NCBI GenBank assembly: GCA_027452065.1
Contig: DAIDHC010000110.1
Location: forward strand, 1 to 64,000
Direction of reading: 5' to 3'
DNA from: Bryobacterales bacterium
GTDB taxonomy: Bacteria; Acidobacteriota; Terriglobia; Bryobacterales; Bryobacteraceae
DNA length: 64,000 bases
The position numbers were made by a program, and so were the translations under genes. Positions within the stretch are counted from its first letter, which is position 1. The number at the start of each line of letters is the position of its first letter. This document shows positions 1 to 8,549 of this stretch, piece after piece. The notes under the pieces were generated by a model that saw only the letters and a list, made by a program, of their open reading frames with translations, did no database searches and was not told the origin of the DNA.

Positions 1-1407
1 GCGATCTGCCAGTATTTTGGGTTGGATGCGTTTATCCCGGCGGCGAGTTATCGCGCCGGTGAGGGAGTGTTCACAATTATCCGGCCACCGGGAACACTAG
101 GCCACGCGAATTATCTGGCGACATACCTTCTCTTCGTGGTCTTCGCCGGGTACGCACTCGCGAACGTGGAGAAGGCGAGAGCGTGGCGGATCGCCGGCGG
201 GACCGGTGCGATTACTGGGGGATTGGCGCTGGTCCTGACCGGATCAAGATCGGCGGCGTTGGGGCTTGTTGCCGGTATCTTGTGGCTTTTCCTACGCGCC
301 AGACCCCGGTTCGGGAAGAAGGCGATCTACACCTTTGCATCGCTCGCGGTTGCGCTATTGGCATTTTATCTTTCTCCCGCGGGCCGCGGCCTGCGGGCGC
401 GCGCGCATTGGGCGAGTGAAGATCCGCTTGGCGGAGCGCGGCTGCCGCTCTGGCGGGATGCAGTGCGAATGGCCGGGTCGCGGTTGCCTTTCGGGTTCGG
501 TCCGGAGACTTTCGGGGCGGAGTTTCCTCGCTTCCAATCGCTGAAACTGGCGAGGGCTTACCCGGATTTCTATCACGAATCGCCGCATAACGTTTTCCTC
601 GACGCGCTTGATGAGCAAGGCTTGTTCGGACTGGCGGGCCTCGCGGCGATCGCGGCTCTCGGACTTGCTTTGGCCTGGAAGACGCGGGACGCTCGCGAAG
701 TGTTCGTGGGCGGCGCGCTGGCTTCGATGCTTGTCAGTCTTGAGTTTTCGGCATTCACCCTGCCGACAGCATTCTTTTTCTACCTGGCCATCGGGGCACT
801 GTCTGGTCAGGGTGTGAAACCGTCTGGAGCCGCGCGGCGCTACGCGGCGGCGGCAGGGTTGGTCTTGGCTGGATTGTTCGGGTGGTTCGGCGTCCGTCTG
901 GCGACAGCCGAATATTCGCTCGCGCGGACGCAACGGGCGATCGGGCGCGAGGACCTGACGGGTGCGATTGGCGACTATGAGGCGGTGAGGAGATGGGAAC
1001 CTCCAGGGTACAGTGCGGATCTCTACTACTCGCGCGCGATGGCGCGCTACTCGGCCATGGAGCGCGATCCGCTGCTGGCGGCGCAGGCGGGCCGGCAGGC
1101 GATGGATGCCGCTCTCCGGGCATGCGAGTATCCGGAACAGCGCCAGAATTCGTTTTACTTTTTGGCGACTCTGTTTGCCAGTCAAAATGACGTGACCAAC
1201 ACGGAGCGAAGCCTGCGGGCGGCGATTTCGGTGGCTCCCAATTGGTTCAAGCCGCACTGGACGCTGGCGAAGCTTCTGCTCATAACCGGACGGCTGGGCG
1301 AGGCCGAGCGCGAGGCGGAGGCGGCGGTGGAGCGGGACGGGGACAAACATAAGGAAGTCTCCGAAACGTTGCGAGAGATACGCGAGGCGGCCGCGCGGGG
1401 CAATTGA
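1..1407 (+). CDS. O-antigen ligase/polymerase-like membrane protein with TPR-like tail (5' partial)
   Basis: The frame is open from base 1, so the gene begins outside the window; a TTG at 22 is only the first internal start-like codon. The N-terminal two thirds are alternating hydrophobic segments typical of the Wzy/WaaL/O-antigen ligase superfamily. The motif RPPGTLGHANYLATYL (residues about 20-35) and a periplasmic loop with FGPETFGAEFPRF and ESPHNVFLDALDEQGL match the conserved ligase signature; the His in SPHN is the one usually found in the active loop. After the last hydrophobic segment (about residue 290) the chain becomes Ala/Arg-rich helical repeats of TPR type. By family it would polymerise or ligate lipid-linked glycan at the outer face of the inner membrane. 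The convergent neighbour is a sugar transferase, which supports a polysaccharide locus. The exact glycan cannot be told. Confidence 0.85.
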   Translation, partial: AICQYFGLDAFIPAASYRAGEGVFTIIRPPGTLGHANYLATYLLFVVFAGYALANVEKARAWRIAGGTGAITGGLALVLTGSRSAALGLVAGILWLFLRARPRFGKKAIYTFASLAVALLAFYLSPAGRGLRARAHWASEDPLGGARLPLWRDAVRMAGSRLPFGFGPETFGAEFPRFQSLKLARAYPDFYHESPHNVFLDALDEQGLFGLAGLAAIAALGLALAWKTRDAREVFVGGALASMLVSLEFSAFTLPTAFFFYLAIGALSGQGVKPSGAARRYAAAAGLVLAGLFGWFGVRLATAEYSLARTQRAIGREDLTGAIGDYEAVRRWEPPGYSADLYYSRAMARYSAMERDPLLAAQAGRQAMDAALRACEYPEQRQNSFYFLATLFASQNDVTNTERSLRAAISVAPNWFKPHWTLAKLLLITGRLGEAEREAEAAVERDGDKHKEVSETLREIREAAARGN

Positions 1408-1414
1408 TCGCGGC

Positions 1415-2071
1415 CTACCACGCTCCGCGACCGGTGAGCACCCGAAGCGGAGTCTGCAGAAGGATGTAGACGTAAAGAAACGGCGAAAGCCTTCGAACCA
1501 GAAACCGATCGAGGCGGCGGCGCTGGGAGTAATTCAAGCGACTGCGTCCTTTGATTTGCCACAGGCCGGTGATGCCGGGCATGACACAGAGGATTTCGGG
1601 TGCTGCGTCGCCGTAATGGGCGTCGAATTCCGCCAGAGTGATGGGGCGCGGGCCGACCAACGCCAACTCGCCGCGTGCCACCTGAAGGAGTTGCGGGAGT
1701 TCATCGATCGAATAGCGGCGGCAGAAGGCGGCGAAGCGGCTGGAGACGCGCGGATCCGACTGGGTCTTGCGGAATTCCGCCGGAGTGGATTGCAGGCGTT
1801 CCAAAAGTCGGAAGGGTTCGCGAGTCCGTCCGTTCCACATGGTACGGAGCTTCACGACCCACAGTACCGAACCCCTGATTCCAAGCCTGCGGTGAGCGAT
1901 GAAGGGCGCACGGCCAGACAAAATCCAGACCGAGGCGCCGGCGAGGCCGAGAACGGGCAGAGCGAGGGCGAACAGAGTTGCCGCCACGACACGCTCCAGC
2001 GTCGGGGCGGGCCGCCAGGAGCCGGGTGCGGTGAATATGCCCAATCTGGGTAGAACGGGTACAGTGGTCAT
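1415..2071 (-). CDS. Bacterial sugar transferase (undecaprenyl-phosphate glycosyl-1-phosphate transferase, short form)
   Basis: 218 residues. One hydrophobic segment (about 27-50) precedes the catalytic domain of the bacterial sugar transferase family (PF02397). Visible motifs are KLRTM (74-78), the catalytic DE in YSIDELPQ (123-124), GPRP (140-143) and PGITGLWQ followed by a basic stretch. It should transfer a sugar-1-phosphate from a nucleotide sugar to undecaprenyl phosphate, the first step of exopolysaccharide or O-antigen assembly. It is the short monotopic type, without the four-helix N-terminal region of WcaJ-like enzymes. It lies 15 nt downstream of the Solibacter-domain gene on the same strand and converges on the O-antigen ligase-like gene 7 nt away. 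The sugar specificity is unknown. Confidence 0.88.
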   Translation of the reverse strand: MTTVPVLPRLGIFTAPGSWRPAPTLERVVAATLFALALPVLGLAGASVWILSGRAPFIAHRRLGIRGSVLWVVKLRTMWNGRTREPFRLLERLQSTPAEFRKTQSDPRVSSRFAAFCRRYSIDELPQLLQVARGELALVGPRPITLAEFDAHYGDAAPEILCVMPGITGLWQIKGRSRLNYSQRRRLDRFLVRRLSPFLYVYILLQTPLRVLTGRGAW

Positions 2072-2086
2072 GTCGAGCTTTGAACA

Positions 2087-2911
2087 CTATTGAGCAACGG
2101 CGATAGTCGCCTGCTTGGTGGATGTGACGCCGCCGATTTGTATCTGGAGGGAGACGGCATCGCCAATCGGGGCGCCCGCCGGCACCTCGACATTTACTTG
2201 GTAAAGACCTACGAAGTTCGGCGCAAGGCCCGAGAACTGAACCGGCGCGGTGATTCCGCCGATCGTCACGACCGGTTTCACGGTGGTGCTCGGTGCGCCG
2301 GTTGGGCTCTCGCCGTCTTTGGGCGTATCGGTCACGGGTCCCAGTCCTGTGGCGTAAATCTGCAGGATATCGCCGGGTTTTGCCGGGCGGGTTGTGCGGC
2401 CGGGGATGGACCCCACCGGTCCGGCGATGGCGTTGTCGGGATAGATCAGAGCCAGAGCCTGACCCGCTCCATTGGCGGGTGCGGTGAAGATGCCCGGCGA
2501 GTATTGGCCGATCGGGGTCTGCACGGGTTGCGAGGCGCCGTTGGATTTGCGGGTGACAACGACGGTCACATCGGTGGTTCCGCTGGAGGGCGCGACCTCT
2601 TCCCATGGAAGTTGAACGTTGATTTGTCCGGTTGAGACGGAGAGAATCGGCGCGGCGATGCCGTTGAAGGTTACGGACTGGACGTCACCAAGCGCAGTTG
2701 AGATCGGGATGGAATCGGCGAGCGCGGGAGCGGCGGCGAGATTGGTTCCGAAGATGGAAATGAGGGAGCCGGGGGCGACTCGCTTATCGGGCTGATCGAG
2801 CGCGAAACTGGCGCCGTTTACTACGCCTCCCTGCCCGACTACCGGCGATTGGCCGAAGGCCGGAAGGGTAGCGGTCAAAAGGAAGCAAATGCCGCCAACC
2901 CGCTTTTTCAT
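2087..2911 (-). CDS. Secreted protein made of the Solibacter-type C-terminal domain
   Basis: 274 residues with an N-terminal signal peptide (MKKRVGGICFLLTATLPAFGQ). The rest matches the repeat-like domain described as the 'Solibacter uncharacterized C-terminal domain' (TIGR03437): VVNGASF, APGSLISIFGTNLA, GQINVQLPWE, APANGAGQALA, PAKPGDILQIYATGLGPV and VGLYQVNVEVP. In this clade the domain normally forms the C-terminal part of much longer secreted proteins; here it is almost the entire mature protein. The function is unknown and an extracellular, surface or adhesive role is inference. It lies 15 nt upstream of the sugar transferase gene, so co-transcription is likely. Confidence 0.85.
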   Translation of the reverse strand: MKKRVGGICFLLTATLPAFGQSPVVGQGGVVNGASFALDQPDKRVAPGSLISIFGTNLAAAPALADSIPISTALGDVQSVTFNGIAAPILSVSTGQINVQLPWEEVAPSSGTTDVTVVVTRKSNGASQPVQTPIGQYSPGIFTAPANGAGQALALIYPDNAIAGPVGSIPGRTTRPAKPGDILQIYATGLGPVTDTPKDGESPTGAPSTTVKPVVTIGGITAPVQFSGLAPNFVGLYQVNVEVPAGAPIGDAVSLQIQIGGVTSTKQATIAVAQ

Positions 2912-3123
2912 AGGTCTCTGGCTCCATGTTACGCCGGGCCGCCCCGTGCCGGTATGCCAGAGATGTAAAAGATCTGCAAATAAAGGGAGGACGAATTCGG
3001 CCGCGTGGAAACGAGCTTTGACGGTTGATAGTTCGGTTCAGGCGCGGCCGAGGGCCGAATCCGAGGTCGAAGGGACTTTAGGCGTCGGGAAGTGCGCGGC
3101 GTTTGCTGTTCGCGCCTGGAGCC

Positions 3124-4056
3124 CTACGGGAGGGCCCATTGTTGGCCGATCTCTCGTATGGCGACGCGCTCGGGCGCGCTGCCGGCCGCGGCGAGGAAGC
3201 GCTCAATCGGTTCGCTCAGGGGTTCTCGGCTCAGGCGAAACGTGCGGTGATGCACCGGCAGCAGATAGGCCGCACCGCAGTCGTTGCCCATCGCCATTGC
3301 TTGCTCGGGATTGCAGTGCACATGAATCCAGGGATCGTAGGCGCCGATCGGCAGGATGGCCAAATCGACGGGGCCGTGAGCGCGAAGCTGGCGAAACGAC
3401 GAAGTGAACGCCGTATCGCCGCCAAACACGATTCGGTGCCTGCCCGCTTGGATCCAATAGCCGTTGTAGCCCCGATACGTGTCACGGTGCATCCTCGCGC
3501 CCCAATGGCTCACAGGAAATGCGCGCACAAACGCAGGCCCGATGCGCGCCGATTCGCCCCAGGCCAGCTCCCGCACGCCCGCATAACGTTCCACGTGCAA
3601 CAAATCGCTCGTTCGGTGAGCGGTAACGACCGTCGTCCCGGCGCTCTCGAAGCGACGCAAGGTTGGCTTGTCGAAATGGTCGAGATGGGCGTGGGAGAGC
3701 AGAATAAGGTCGATCGGAGGCATCTCGGAGGGGGTGCGCAAGGCCGGAGCTACGAGGCGCTTCAATCCGATTGTTGTCCGGCAAAAAGAGATGCCGCAGC
3801 GATCGCCGAGCACCGGGTCGGTTAGAATCGTGAAGCCGTCAATTTTCAGCAGGACGGTGCTGTGGCCGAGCCAGGCGGCGAAGACGCCCTCGTCGGGCCA
3901 AGCGAGCGGCTGCGGTGTCCAAAGTGCAGATTCAACGGATTCAACGCGCTGACGCCGGTATGCGCGCCAAGCTCCGCGAGCCGCGGCCGGCAGGGAATGC
4001 CTCCGCGCCCGGCTCGCGCGACGATCAACCAGCGAAATTCCGTCCGTTTCCGCCAT
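3124..4056 (-). CDS. MBL-fold metallohydrolase (NAPE-PLD/UlaG-like)
   Basis: 310 residues from the ATG at 4056, chosen because CTGGAGAAG lies about 9 nt upstream; the upstream frame to 4140 is less likely. The metal-binding HxHxDH motif is SHAHLDHF (H122, H124, D126, H127). Further ligands are likely His in PVSHWG, Asp in FGGDTAF and His in LPVHHRTF. The order and the WLGHSTVLLKIDG entry match the N-acylphosphatidylethanolamine-hydrolysing phospholipase D-like/UlaG-like branch of the beta-lactamase fold. No signal peptide is seen, so it is probably cytoplasmic. The substrate cannot be predicted; bacterial members are mostly annotated only as Zn-dependent hydrolases. It is divergent from the gene at 4152. 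Confidence 0.85.
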   Translation of the reverse strand: MAETDGISLVDRRASRARRHSLPAAARGAWRAYRRQRVESVESALWTPQPLAWPDEGVFAAWLGHSTVLLKIDGFTILTDPVLGDRCGISFCRTTIGLKRLVAPALRTPSEMPPIDLILLSHAHLDHFDKPTLRRFESAGTTVVTAHRTSDLLHVERYAGVRELAWGESARIGPAFVRAFPVSHWGARMHRDTYRGYNGYWIQAGRHRIVFGGDTAFTSSFRQLRAHGPVDLAILPIGAYDPWIHVHCNPEQAMAMGNDCGAAYLLPVHHRTFRLSREPLSEPIERFLAAAGSAPERVAIREIGQQWALP

Positions 4057-4151
4057 TTGTTCTTCTCCAGTATAGAGATGCCGTGACCAGCCGTTCCGTT
4101 GCTCGACTGTTGATCTGAGATTTGTTGCGATGGTGGCCAACTAATGACCGT

Positions 4152-4607
4152 ATGCTCCGAGTGCTGGCGCTTGCAGTGCTATGTGCGGTGGTGGCGTTCC
4201 CGGGAGGGCAGTCCGGCGAAAGGCTCGAGTATGTGGGGGGGACGATTTCGGAAATCCCTCAGGGTTGCAGCGGCCGCGCTCAAGTGACCGACGACGAATA
4301 TTTTGTCTTTTACTCCCACAAGGCAAGCTGGCGGGTGCCTTACGAGCGAATCGACCTGCTCGAATACGGACAAAAAGTGAATCGCCGTTACGTGACTGCA
4401 CTCCTTATTTCGCCCTTGTTTCTCCTTAGCAAGAAGCGGGACCACTTTTTGACCGTCGGCTATACAGACGACCAGGGCCATCATCAGGCAATGGTGTTTC
4501 GAGTCGACAAGAGCGATATCCGGACCATGCTGGTGAGTCTGGAAGCGCGAACCGGCCGCAAGGTAGACTACCAGGACGAAGACGCGCGAAGGGCGGGGAA
4601 GGGATGA
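4152..4607 (+). CDS. Small secreted protein of unknown function
   Basis: 151 residues from the ATG at 4152, with a clear signal peptide (MLRVLALAVLCAVVAF). An alternative TTG 30 nt upstream gives a worse N-terminus. The mature part has beta-rich segments (LEYVGGTISEIPQGCSG, YFVFYSHKASWRVPYERID), a hydrophobic stretch ALLISPLFLLSKK near residue 92, and a charged C-terminus. I do not recognise a named family. Its stop overlaps the start of the next gene (ATGA at 4604-4607), so the two are translationally coupled and probably work together in the envelope. Confidence 0.75.
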   Translation: MLRVLALAVLCAVVAFPGGQSGERLEYVGGTISEIPQGCSGRAQVTDDEYFVFYSHKASWRVPYERIDLLEYGQKVNRRYVTALLISPLFLLSKKRDHFLTVGYTDDQGHHQAMVFRVDKSDIRTMLVSLEARTGRKVDYQDEDARRAGKG

Positions 4608-5335
4608 CTATCTTCGCGGTACTTGCCTTGTTTCTGATGGTGGGGGATGCATCGGAGACGCCTACGGTCCGGCCGGCGGCCCCGAATGCCGTTGCTAAGT
4701 CTACTCCGGCGGCGCCGGCTCAGCCGCAGACCTCTTCCCAGCAGAGCACAGCGACGCCGGCGTCCAACAGGACGTCGAAGGGGATCGATTCCAACGCCCC
4801 GGTCGAAGACGAGAGCCTGCGAATGTTGGCCCGGGTGCGGCGCGTTTATGTCGATGTTCTGACCGGGGGAGACGAGGCGCTGCAGTTCCGGGATATGGTG
4901 ATGAGCAGCCTCCAGCAGGCCAAGGTATTTCTCATCACTGAGAACCCGGACAAGGCGGACGCGGTTCTAAAGGGGGCCGCGGATGACCAGGTTTTCACCG
5001 ACTATCACGACAGCGAAGAGAGCCTGGGGATCCACACGCAGAATAGCCAGTCGAGCGGCTGGCGATCCCGTTATGACGGCAATACGAACGCACGTTCGAA
5101 CGGGATCGGGGTGAGCGATAACGAAGCCTCGCACATTGAGGAGCGCAAGCACGAAGCGTTTGCGGCCATGCGCCTGGTGGACAAAGATGGCGATGTCATC
5201 TGGTCGAGCACTCAGGAGAGCCTGGGAGGAAAATACTCGGGGGCGGCGGCGGACGTGGCGGCGCGAATCGCCAAGCAACTGGCCGCCGACTTTCGTCGTG
5301 CCCGAGCATTGGTGCCGGGGCCAGGGCAACCCTGA
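4604..5335 (+). CDS. Secreted protein of unknown function with low-complexity N-terminus
   Basis: 243 residues, coupled to the preceding gene by an ATGA overlap. A short hydrophobic leader (MTIFAVLALFLMVGDA) is followed by about 45 residues rich in Pro, Ala, Thr, Ser and Gln, then a folded region beginning near VEDESLRMLARVRRVYVDVL. The segments KVFLITENPDKADAVLKG and AMRLVDKDGDVIWSS are typical of a family of acidobacterial exported proteins without assigned function. The 'VDKDGDVIW' pattern resembles domains that compare regulated secretion or stress lipoproteins, but I cannot name it. It is likely periplasmic or membrane-tethered through its uncleaved leader. Confidence 0.7.
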   Translation: MTIFAVLALFLMVGDASETPTVRPAAPNAVAKSTPAAPAQPQTSSQQSTATPASNRTSKGIDSNAPVEDESLRMLARVRRVYVDVLTGGDEALQFRDMVMSSLQQAKVFLITENPDKADAVLKGAADDQVFTDYHDSEESLGIHTQNSQSSGWRSRYDGNTNARSNGIGVSDNEASHIEERKHEAFAAMRLVDKDGDVIWSSTQESLGGKYSGAAADVAARIAKQLAADFRRARALVPGPGQP

Positions 5336-5336
5336 A

Positions 5337-6272
5337 TCAAAGGCCGGCTAGCGCGTGGGCGTGCGCCCGCACGCCCGCCGTGAGTCCGGCGATGCTGTAG
5401 CCGCCCTCAAGAAGCGAAAGGAGTCTGCCTCCGGCGAAGCGTTCGGCGATCTCCATCATCAACAGCGTCAGCTCGGCGAAATCGTCGTCATGCAAAAGGA
5501 ACCTGCCGAGCGGGTCCCCGGCCCGAGAGTCGAAGCCGGCCGAGACCAGCACGAGTTCGGGGCGGTATTGCTCGGCCGCCGGTTCGAGGCGGCGGCGAAA
5601 TGCATCGAGGATTTCCTCTCGCCCGGAGCCGGCGGGAAGTGGGCAGTTGATCGTCGTGCCATCACCTTTTCCCTGGCCAGTTTCGCCCGCGGCGCCCGTC
5701 CCCGGGTACCACGGATGCTGGTGAGTGCTGAAGAACAGCACCGAGGGATCGGCGTAGAAGATATCCTGGGTGCCGTTGCCGTGATGGACATCCCAATCAG
5801 CGATCAGCACTCGCTCGACCCCGTAGTGGCTTTGAGCGTAGCGCGCGGCGATGGCGACATTATTGAAGATGCAGAAGCCCATTCCGCGGTCCGGGGTGGC
5901 GTGATGACCGGGTGGGCGCACAATGCAAAAGGCGTTACGATACTCGCCCCGCATGAGTGCGTCGACGGCGGTGAGCGCGGTACCGACGGCATTGACTGCC
6001 ACGTCGAACGAGCGCGGGCAAATGCTGGTGTCGCCGGTGATGAGATCCGTCATACCGGCCTGCACCTCCCGCTTCACCGTCCGGACGTAGGGCAAGGTGT
6101 GGCAGAGCGTGATCTCGTCCTCGGTGGCGGCGCGGCGAGTGGAGACGGCAAGGGGCAACGCCCGTACGCCCTCCAGTGCGGCGTCAAAACGGGCGCTGTG
6201 TTCCGGGTGGCCGGGCCCGGTGTCATGGTCCTTCGAGACCGGATCGGCGTAAATTGCGGTGCGCACGTTCAT
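5337..6272 (-). CDS. Histone deacetylase-family (class II HDAC/acetylpolyamine amidohydrolase-like) enzyme
   Basis: 311 residues with the complete zinc amidohydrolase active site of the arginase-deacetylase fold. Visible are RPPGHH (His pair 123-124), ADWDVHHGNGTQ (D161, H163 as zinc ligands), SAGFDSRAGDPLG (D248, third zinc ligand) and EGGYS (catalytic Tyr 292). The likely reaction is removal of an acetyl or acyl group from lysine or a polyamine. It is cytoplasmic, with no signal peptide. Its ATG overlaps the stop of the upstream acetyltransferase by 4 nt (6269-6272), so an acyl-adding and an acyl-removing enzyme are translated together. The substrate is not known; protein lysine and polyamine are equally possible. 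Confidence 0.92.
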   Translation of the reverse strand: MNVRTAIYADPVSKDHDTGPGHPEHSARFDAALEGVRALPLAVSTRRAATEDEITLCHTLPYVRTVKREVQAGMTDLITGDTSICPRSFDVAVNAVGTALTAVDALMRGEYRNAFCIVRPPGHHATPDRGMGFCIFNNVAIAARYAQSHYGVERVLIADWDVHHGNGTQDIFYADPSVLFFSTHQHPWYPGTGAAGETGQGKGDGTTINCPLPAGSGREEILDAFRRRLEPAAEQYRPELVLVSAGFDSRAGDPLGRFLLHDDDFAELTLLMMEIAERFAGGRLLSLLEGGYSIAGLTAGVRAHAHALAGL

Positions 6273-6877
6273 GGACCAACCTCAGGCCGATCGAGCCGTT
6301 CCCGCAGTGTTCGTTTGACGGGCGGCCACTCCTTCCAACTTAGGCCGAAATAAACCGTGTCCCGGAGTTGGCCTCCCTGCGTCACCATGTGACTGCGTAG
6401 CGTTCCTTCTTCGCGGGCGCCAATGCGCAGGATGGCCTGCCGTGATCGCGTGTTGCGGGCGTCGGTCTTCAATTCGACTCGCAGGCACGACAACTCCTCG
6501 AAGGCGTGACGCAGCATGAGGTACTTTGCTTCGGTGTTCACGGCGGTACGGCGCCAGGGACGCATTACCCACGTCGCTCCGATCTCCACCCGGCGGTGGG
6601 AGCGCTCGATGTTCAGGTAGCGCGTGCAGCCGGCGGCCTCGCCGGTGACCTGGTCCAAGGTGGCGAAGGGAAGGGAGACGCCGCGACGCTGCTCGTCCAG
6701 CGCGGTCTCGACATATGCGCGCAGATCCGCTTCGCAGGCGACACGGGACGGCATCCATGTCCAGATTTCGGGGTCGAGCGCGTGGCGCATCAATCCGGGA
6801 ATATGGCTTGTGGCGAGAGGCTCGAGCCTGACATGGCGGCCGACGAGTGTGACCGGCCCGAATTCTGATCCGGTCAT
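6269..6877 (-). CDS. GNAT family N-acetyltransferase (RimJ/RimL-like)
   Basis: 202 residues. The fold pattern of RimJ/RimL-type GNAT proteins is visible: VTLVGRHVRLEPLATSHI at the N-terminus, then GAAGCTRYLNI on beta 4, VEIGATWVMRPWRRTAVN at the acetyl-CoA binding turn, and CLRVELKTDARNTRSRQAI near the C-terminal half. Family members acetylate N-terminal amino groups or small amines. It is coupled at both ends: its ATG overlaps the OmpA-family stop (6874-6877) and its stop overlaps the deacetylase start. The substrate is unknown. Confidence 0.88.
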   Translation of the reverse strand: MTGSEFGPVTLVGRHVRLEPLATSHIPGLMRHALDPEIWTWMPSRVACEADLRAYVETALDEQRRGVSLPFATLDQVTGEAAGCTRYLNIERSHRRVEIGATWVMRPWRRTAVNTEAKYLMLRHAFEELSCLRVELKTDARNTRSRQAILRIGAREEGTLRSHMVTQGGQLRDTVYFGLSWKEWPPVKRTLRERLDRPEVGP

Positions 6878-8433
6878 GGATTTGGAGAGGCACCAATCTT
6901 TGTTCCGATGACTTCGCCGGAGACAATCAATTCCACTCGCCGGTTCTGCTGGCGGCCGGAGGCGGTGTCATTGGAAGCGACGGGACGGTCTTCGCCGAAG
7001 CCGGTCGAGTTCAGGCTATCGCCCGGCACGCCCTGCTCGCGCAAATAGTCGGTCACGGCCTGGGCCCGCTTTTCGGACAGTTTCTGGTTGAAGTCGGCAC
7101 TGCCGGTGGAGTCCGTGTATCCCTCCGCGGTGAGTTTCAGGCCCGGGTGGGCGAGAATAATGCCTGCAAGTTTGGCTAGCTTTTCCCTCGTGGTCTGCTT
7201 CAGGGTGTACTGGCCGGAATCAAACAGAACGTCGGCCATCGTGACCACGAGACCGCGGTCGGTGTCCTCGGTCTCGAGAACGGCGTTGAGTTGGGCCAAA
7301 AGCTGTTCGCGCAATTGCCGTTTCTCCTGCTCGGCTTGCGCAGCCTGCTGTTGAGCTCGAGCCGCTTCCTGTTGGGCGCGCTGTGCCTCGGCGGCGGCCT
7401 GGACTTGGGCGGCCTCGGCGCGAGCCTTGTCGGCGTCCGCGCGGGCGGCGGCAAGCTCGGCTTCGAGACGCTGCTTCTCCGCGGCGGCCTGAGCCGCTTC
7501 GGCCTGGGCGCGTTGTGCGTCGGCTGTCTTTTTCGCTGATTCGGCCTCCATGCGCGCCTGCTCCTCGGCCTCAGCCTTCTTCTTTGCCGCCTCCCCGGCC
7601 GCGCGGATCTGTTCCTGGTGCTCCGCGGCCTGGCGTGCTACGGTGATCGCCCGCGCGTCCTCGGCGGTCTGTGCGGTTTCCCGCGCAATCATAATCGCCG
7701 GTTTTCGCTGTTTGCGCTGAAGATAGTCCTCTGCCTGGCGAAGAGATTGTTGCGCCTTCTGAATCGTGTCGGCCGCGTACTTGTCAGCACCCGTGGACAG
7801 GGCGATTTGCACGGCGTTCCGCGCTTCGTAAATTTCGATTGGGACCTTGGGATCCGGCGTCAGTCGGAGGACGTTGGCCAGCTTCTCATACTGCCCGCGC
7901 TTTAAGAGTTCGTACTTGGCATCGACCGTTTCGACCTTACCGAGCGTGTCCGGGAGCACCTCGTTCTCGAGGACGATTACGTCGCTCGGCTGGGTGACGG
8001 CGAAGTAAGGCTCCGCAGTCACAATGAGGCCGAAGACCTGAAGATCGGTGGTCACTTTGAGGCTGCTCTTGCCGCCATCGAGAAGCAGTTCTCCCAGGTT
8101 CTTCGGACGGCCCTCGGGAGAAATCGCCCAGAGAACGTAGGTGAGATATTCGGCGCCAAACTGACTGGCCGGTCCGATGTTGCGGAAGTTGGCGTCGATG
8201 CTAATGGCGCCCTGGCGGCTTTCCACGCGCGCCGTTCCTTTGGCACGGGGCATCACCGCCGTACCCGCAAAGCTAATCTGGGTTGAACCGCTGCGGTGCC
8301 GGTAGTTGATTGCCTTCGTGGATTTGGCGACCGAGTTGGCGGTGAACATGGGGGCGGGCTGCTCATCGCCGGGAGGGGCTTGCGCGGCTGCCAACCCTGC
8401 CGACAGTAGAATCACCCCACAGATGGATCTCAT
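6874..8433 (-). CDS. OmpA-family outer-membrane/peptidoglycan-binding protein with long coiled coil
   Basis: 519 residues with a signal peptide (MRSICGVILLSAGLAAAQA) and a good GAGGAGG ribosome site. Order of parts: a beta-rich N-terminal region (about 30-170); a helical DUF4398-like segment (ALSTGADKYAADTIQKAQQS, about 215-260); a long Ala/Glu/Gln/Arg coiled coil (about 260-375); then a C-terminal OmpA peptidoglycan-binding domain (VLFDSGQYTLK, LTAEGYTDSTGS, NQKLSEKRAQAVTDYL, GFGEDRPVASN, NRRVELIV). It probably spans the periplasm and binds peptidoglycan. It is the first gene of a three-gene coupled operon with GNAT and deacetylase genes, an unusual partnership for an envelope protein. Confidence 0.9.
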   Translation of the reverse strand: MRSICGVILLSAGLAAAQAPPGDEQPAPMFTANSVAKSTKAINYRHRSGSTQISFAGTAVMPRAKGTARVESRQGAISIDANFRNIGPASQFGAEYLTYVLWAISPEGRPKNLGELLLDGGKSSLKVTTDLQVFGLIVTAEPYFAVTQPSDVIVLENEVLPDTLGKVETVDAKYELLKRGQYEKLANVLRLTPDPKVPIEIYEARNAVQIALSTGADKYAADTIQKAQQSLRQAEDYLQRKQRKPAIMIARETAQTAEDARAITVARQAAEHQEQIRAAGEAAKKKAEAEEQARMEAESAKKTADAQRAQAEAAQAAAEKQRLEAELAAARADADKARAEAAQVQAAAEAQRAQQEAARAQQQAAQAEQEKRQLREQLLAQLNAVLETEDTDRGLVVTMADVLFDSGQYTLKQTTREKLAKLAGIILAHPGLKLTAEGYTDSTGSADFNQKLSEKRAQAVTDYLREQGVPGDSLNSTGFGEDRPVASNDTASGRQQNRRVELIVSGEVIGTKIGASPNP

Positions 8434-8522
8434 TATGGCTCGTCCTCCTCAAATGACTTCTACCATCGTATCGAAACGGCCCGCCGCGGCTGCGGCCGTT
8501 TGCAGGGCGCTTCGGGCATGGT

Positions 8523-8542
8523 ACCCTCTTGCTACTGAGGGT
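8523..8542 (+). promoter_or_regulatory. Leader hairpin that would sequester the iorA-like ribosome site
   Basis: The arms ACCCTC (8523-8528) and GAGGGT (8537-8542) are perfect complements with an 8-nt loop. The right arm contains GAGGG, the only Shine-Dalgarno-like stretch before the ATG at 8550 (8-nt spacing). If the transcript folds, the ribosome site is paired. The structure is seen in sequence; the regulatory role is inference. Confidence 0.4.
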
Positions 8543-8549
8543 TTGATCG

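Noticed and set aside
355-1350. Long minus-strand open frame opposite the O-antigen ligase-like gene
   Set aside because: Arg/Pro-rich composition of a shadow frame in GC-rich DNA; the plus-strand gene has family motifs.
1701-2606. 301-codon minus-strand frame over the sugar transferase and Solibacter-domain genes
   Set aside because: Different frame of the same strand, rich in Arg and His; the genes at 1415-2071 and 2087-2911 explain the region.
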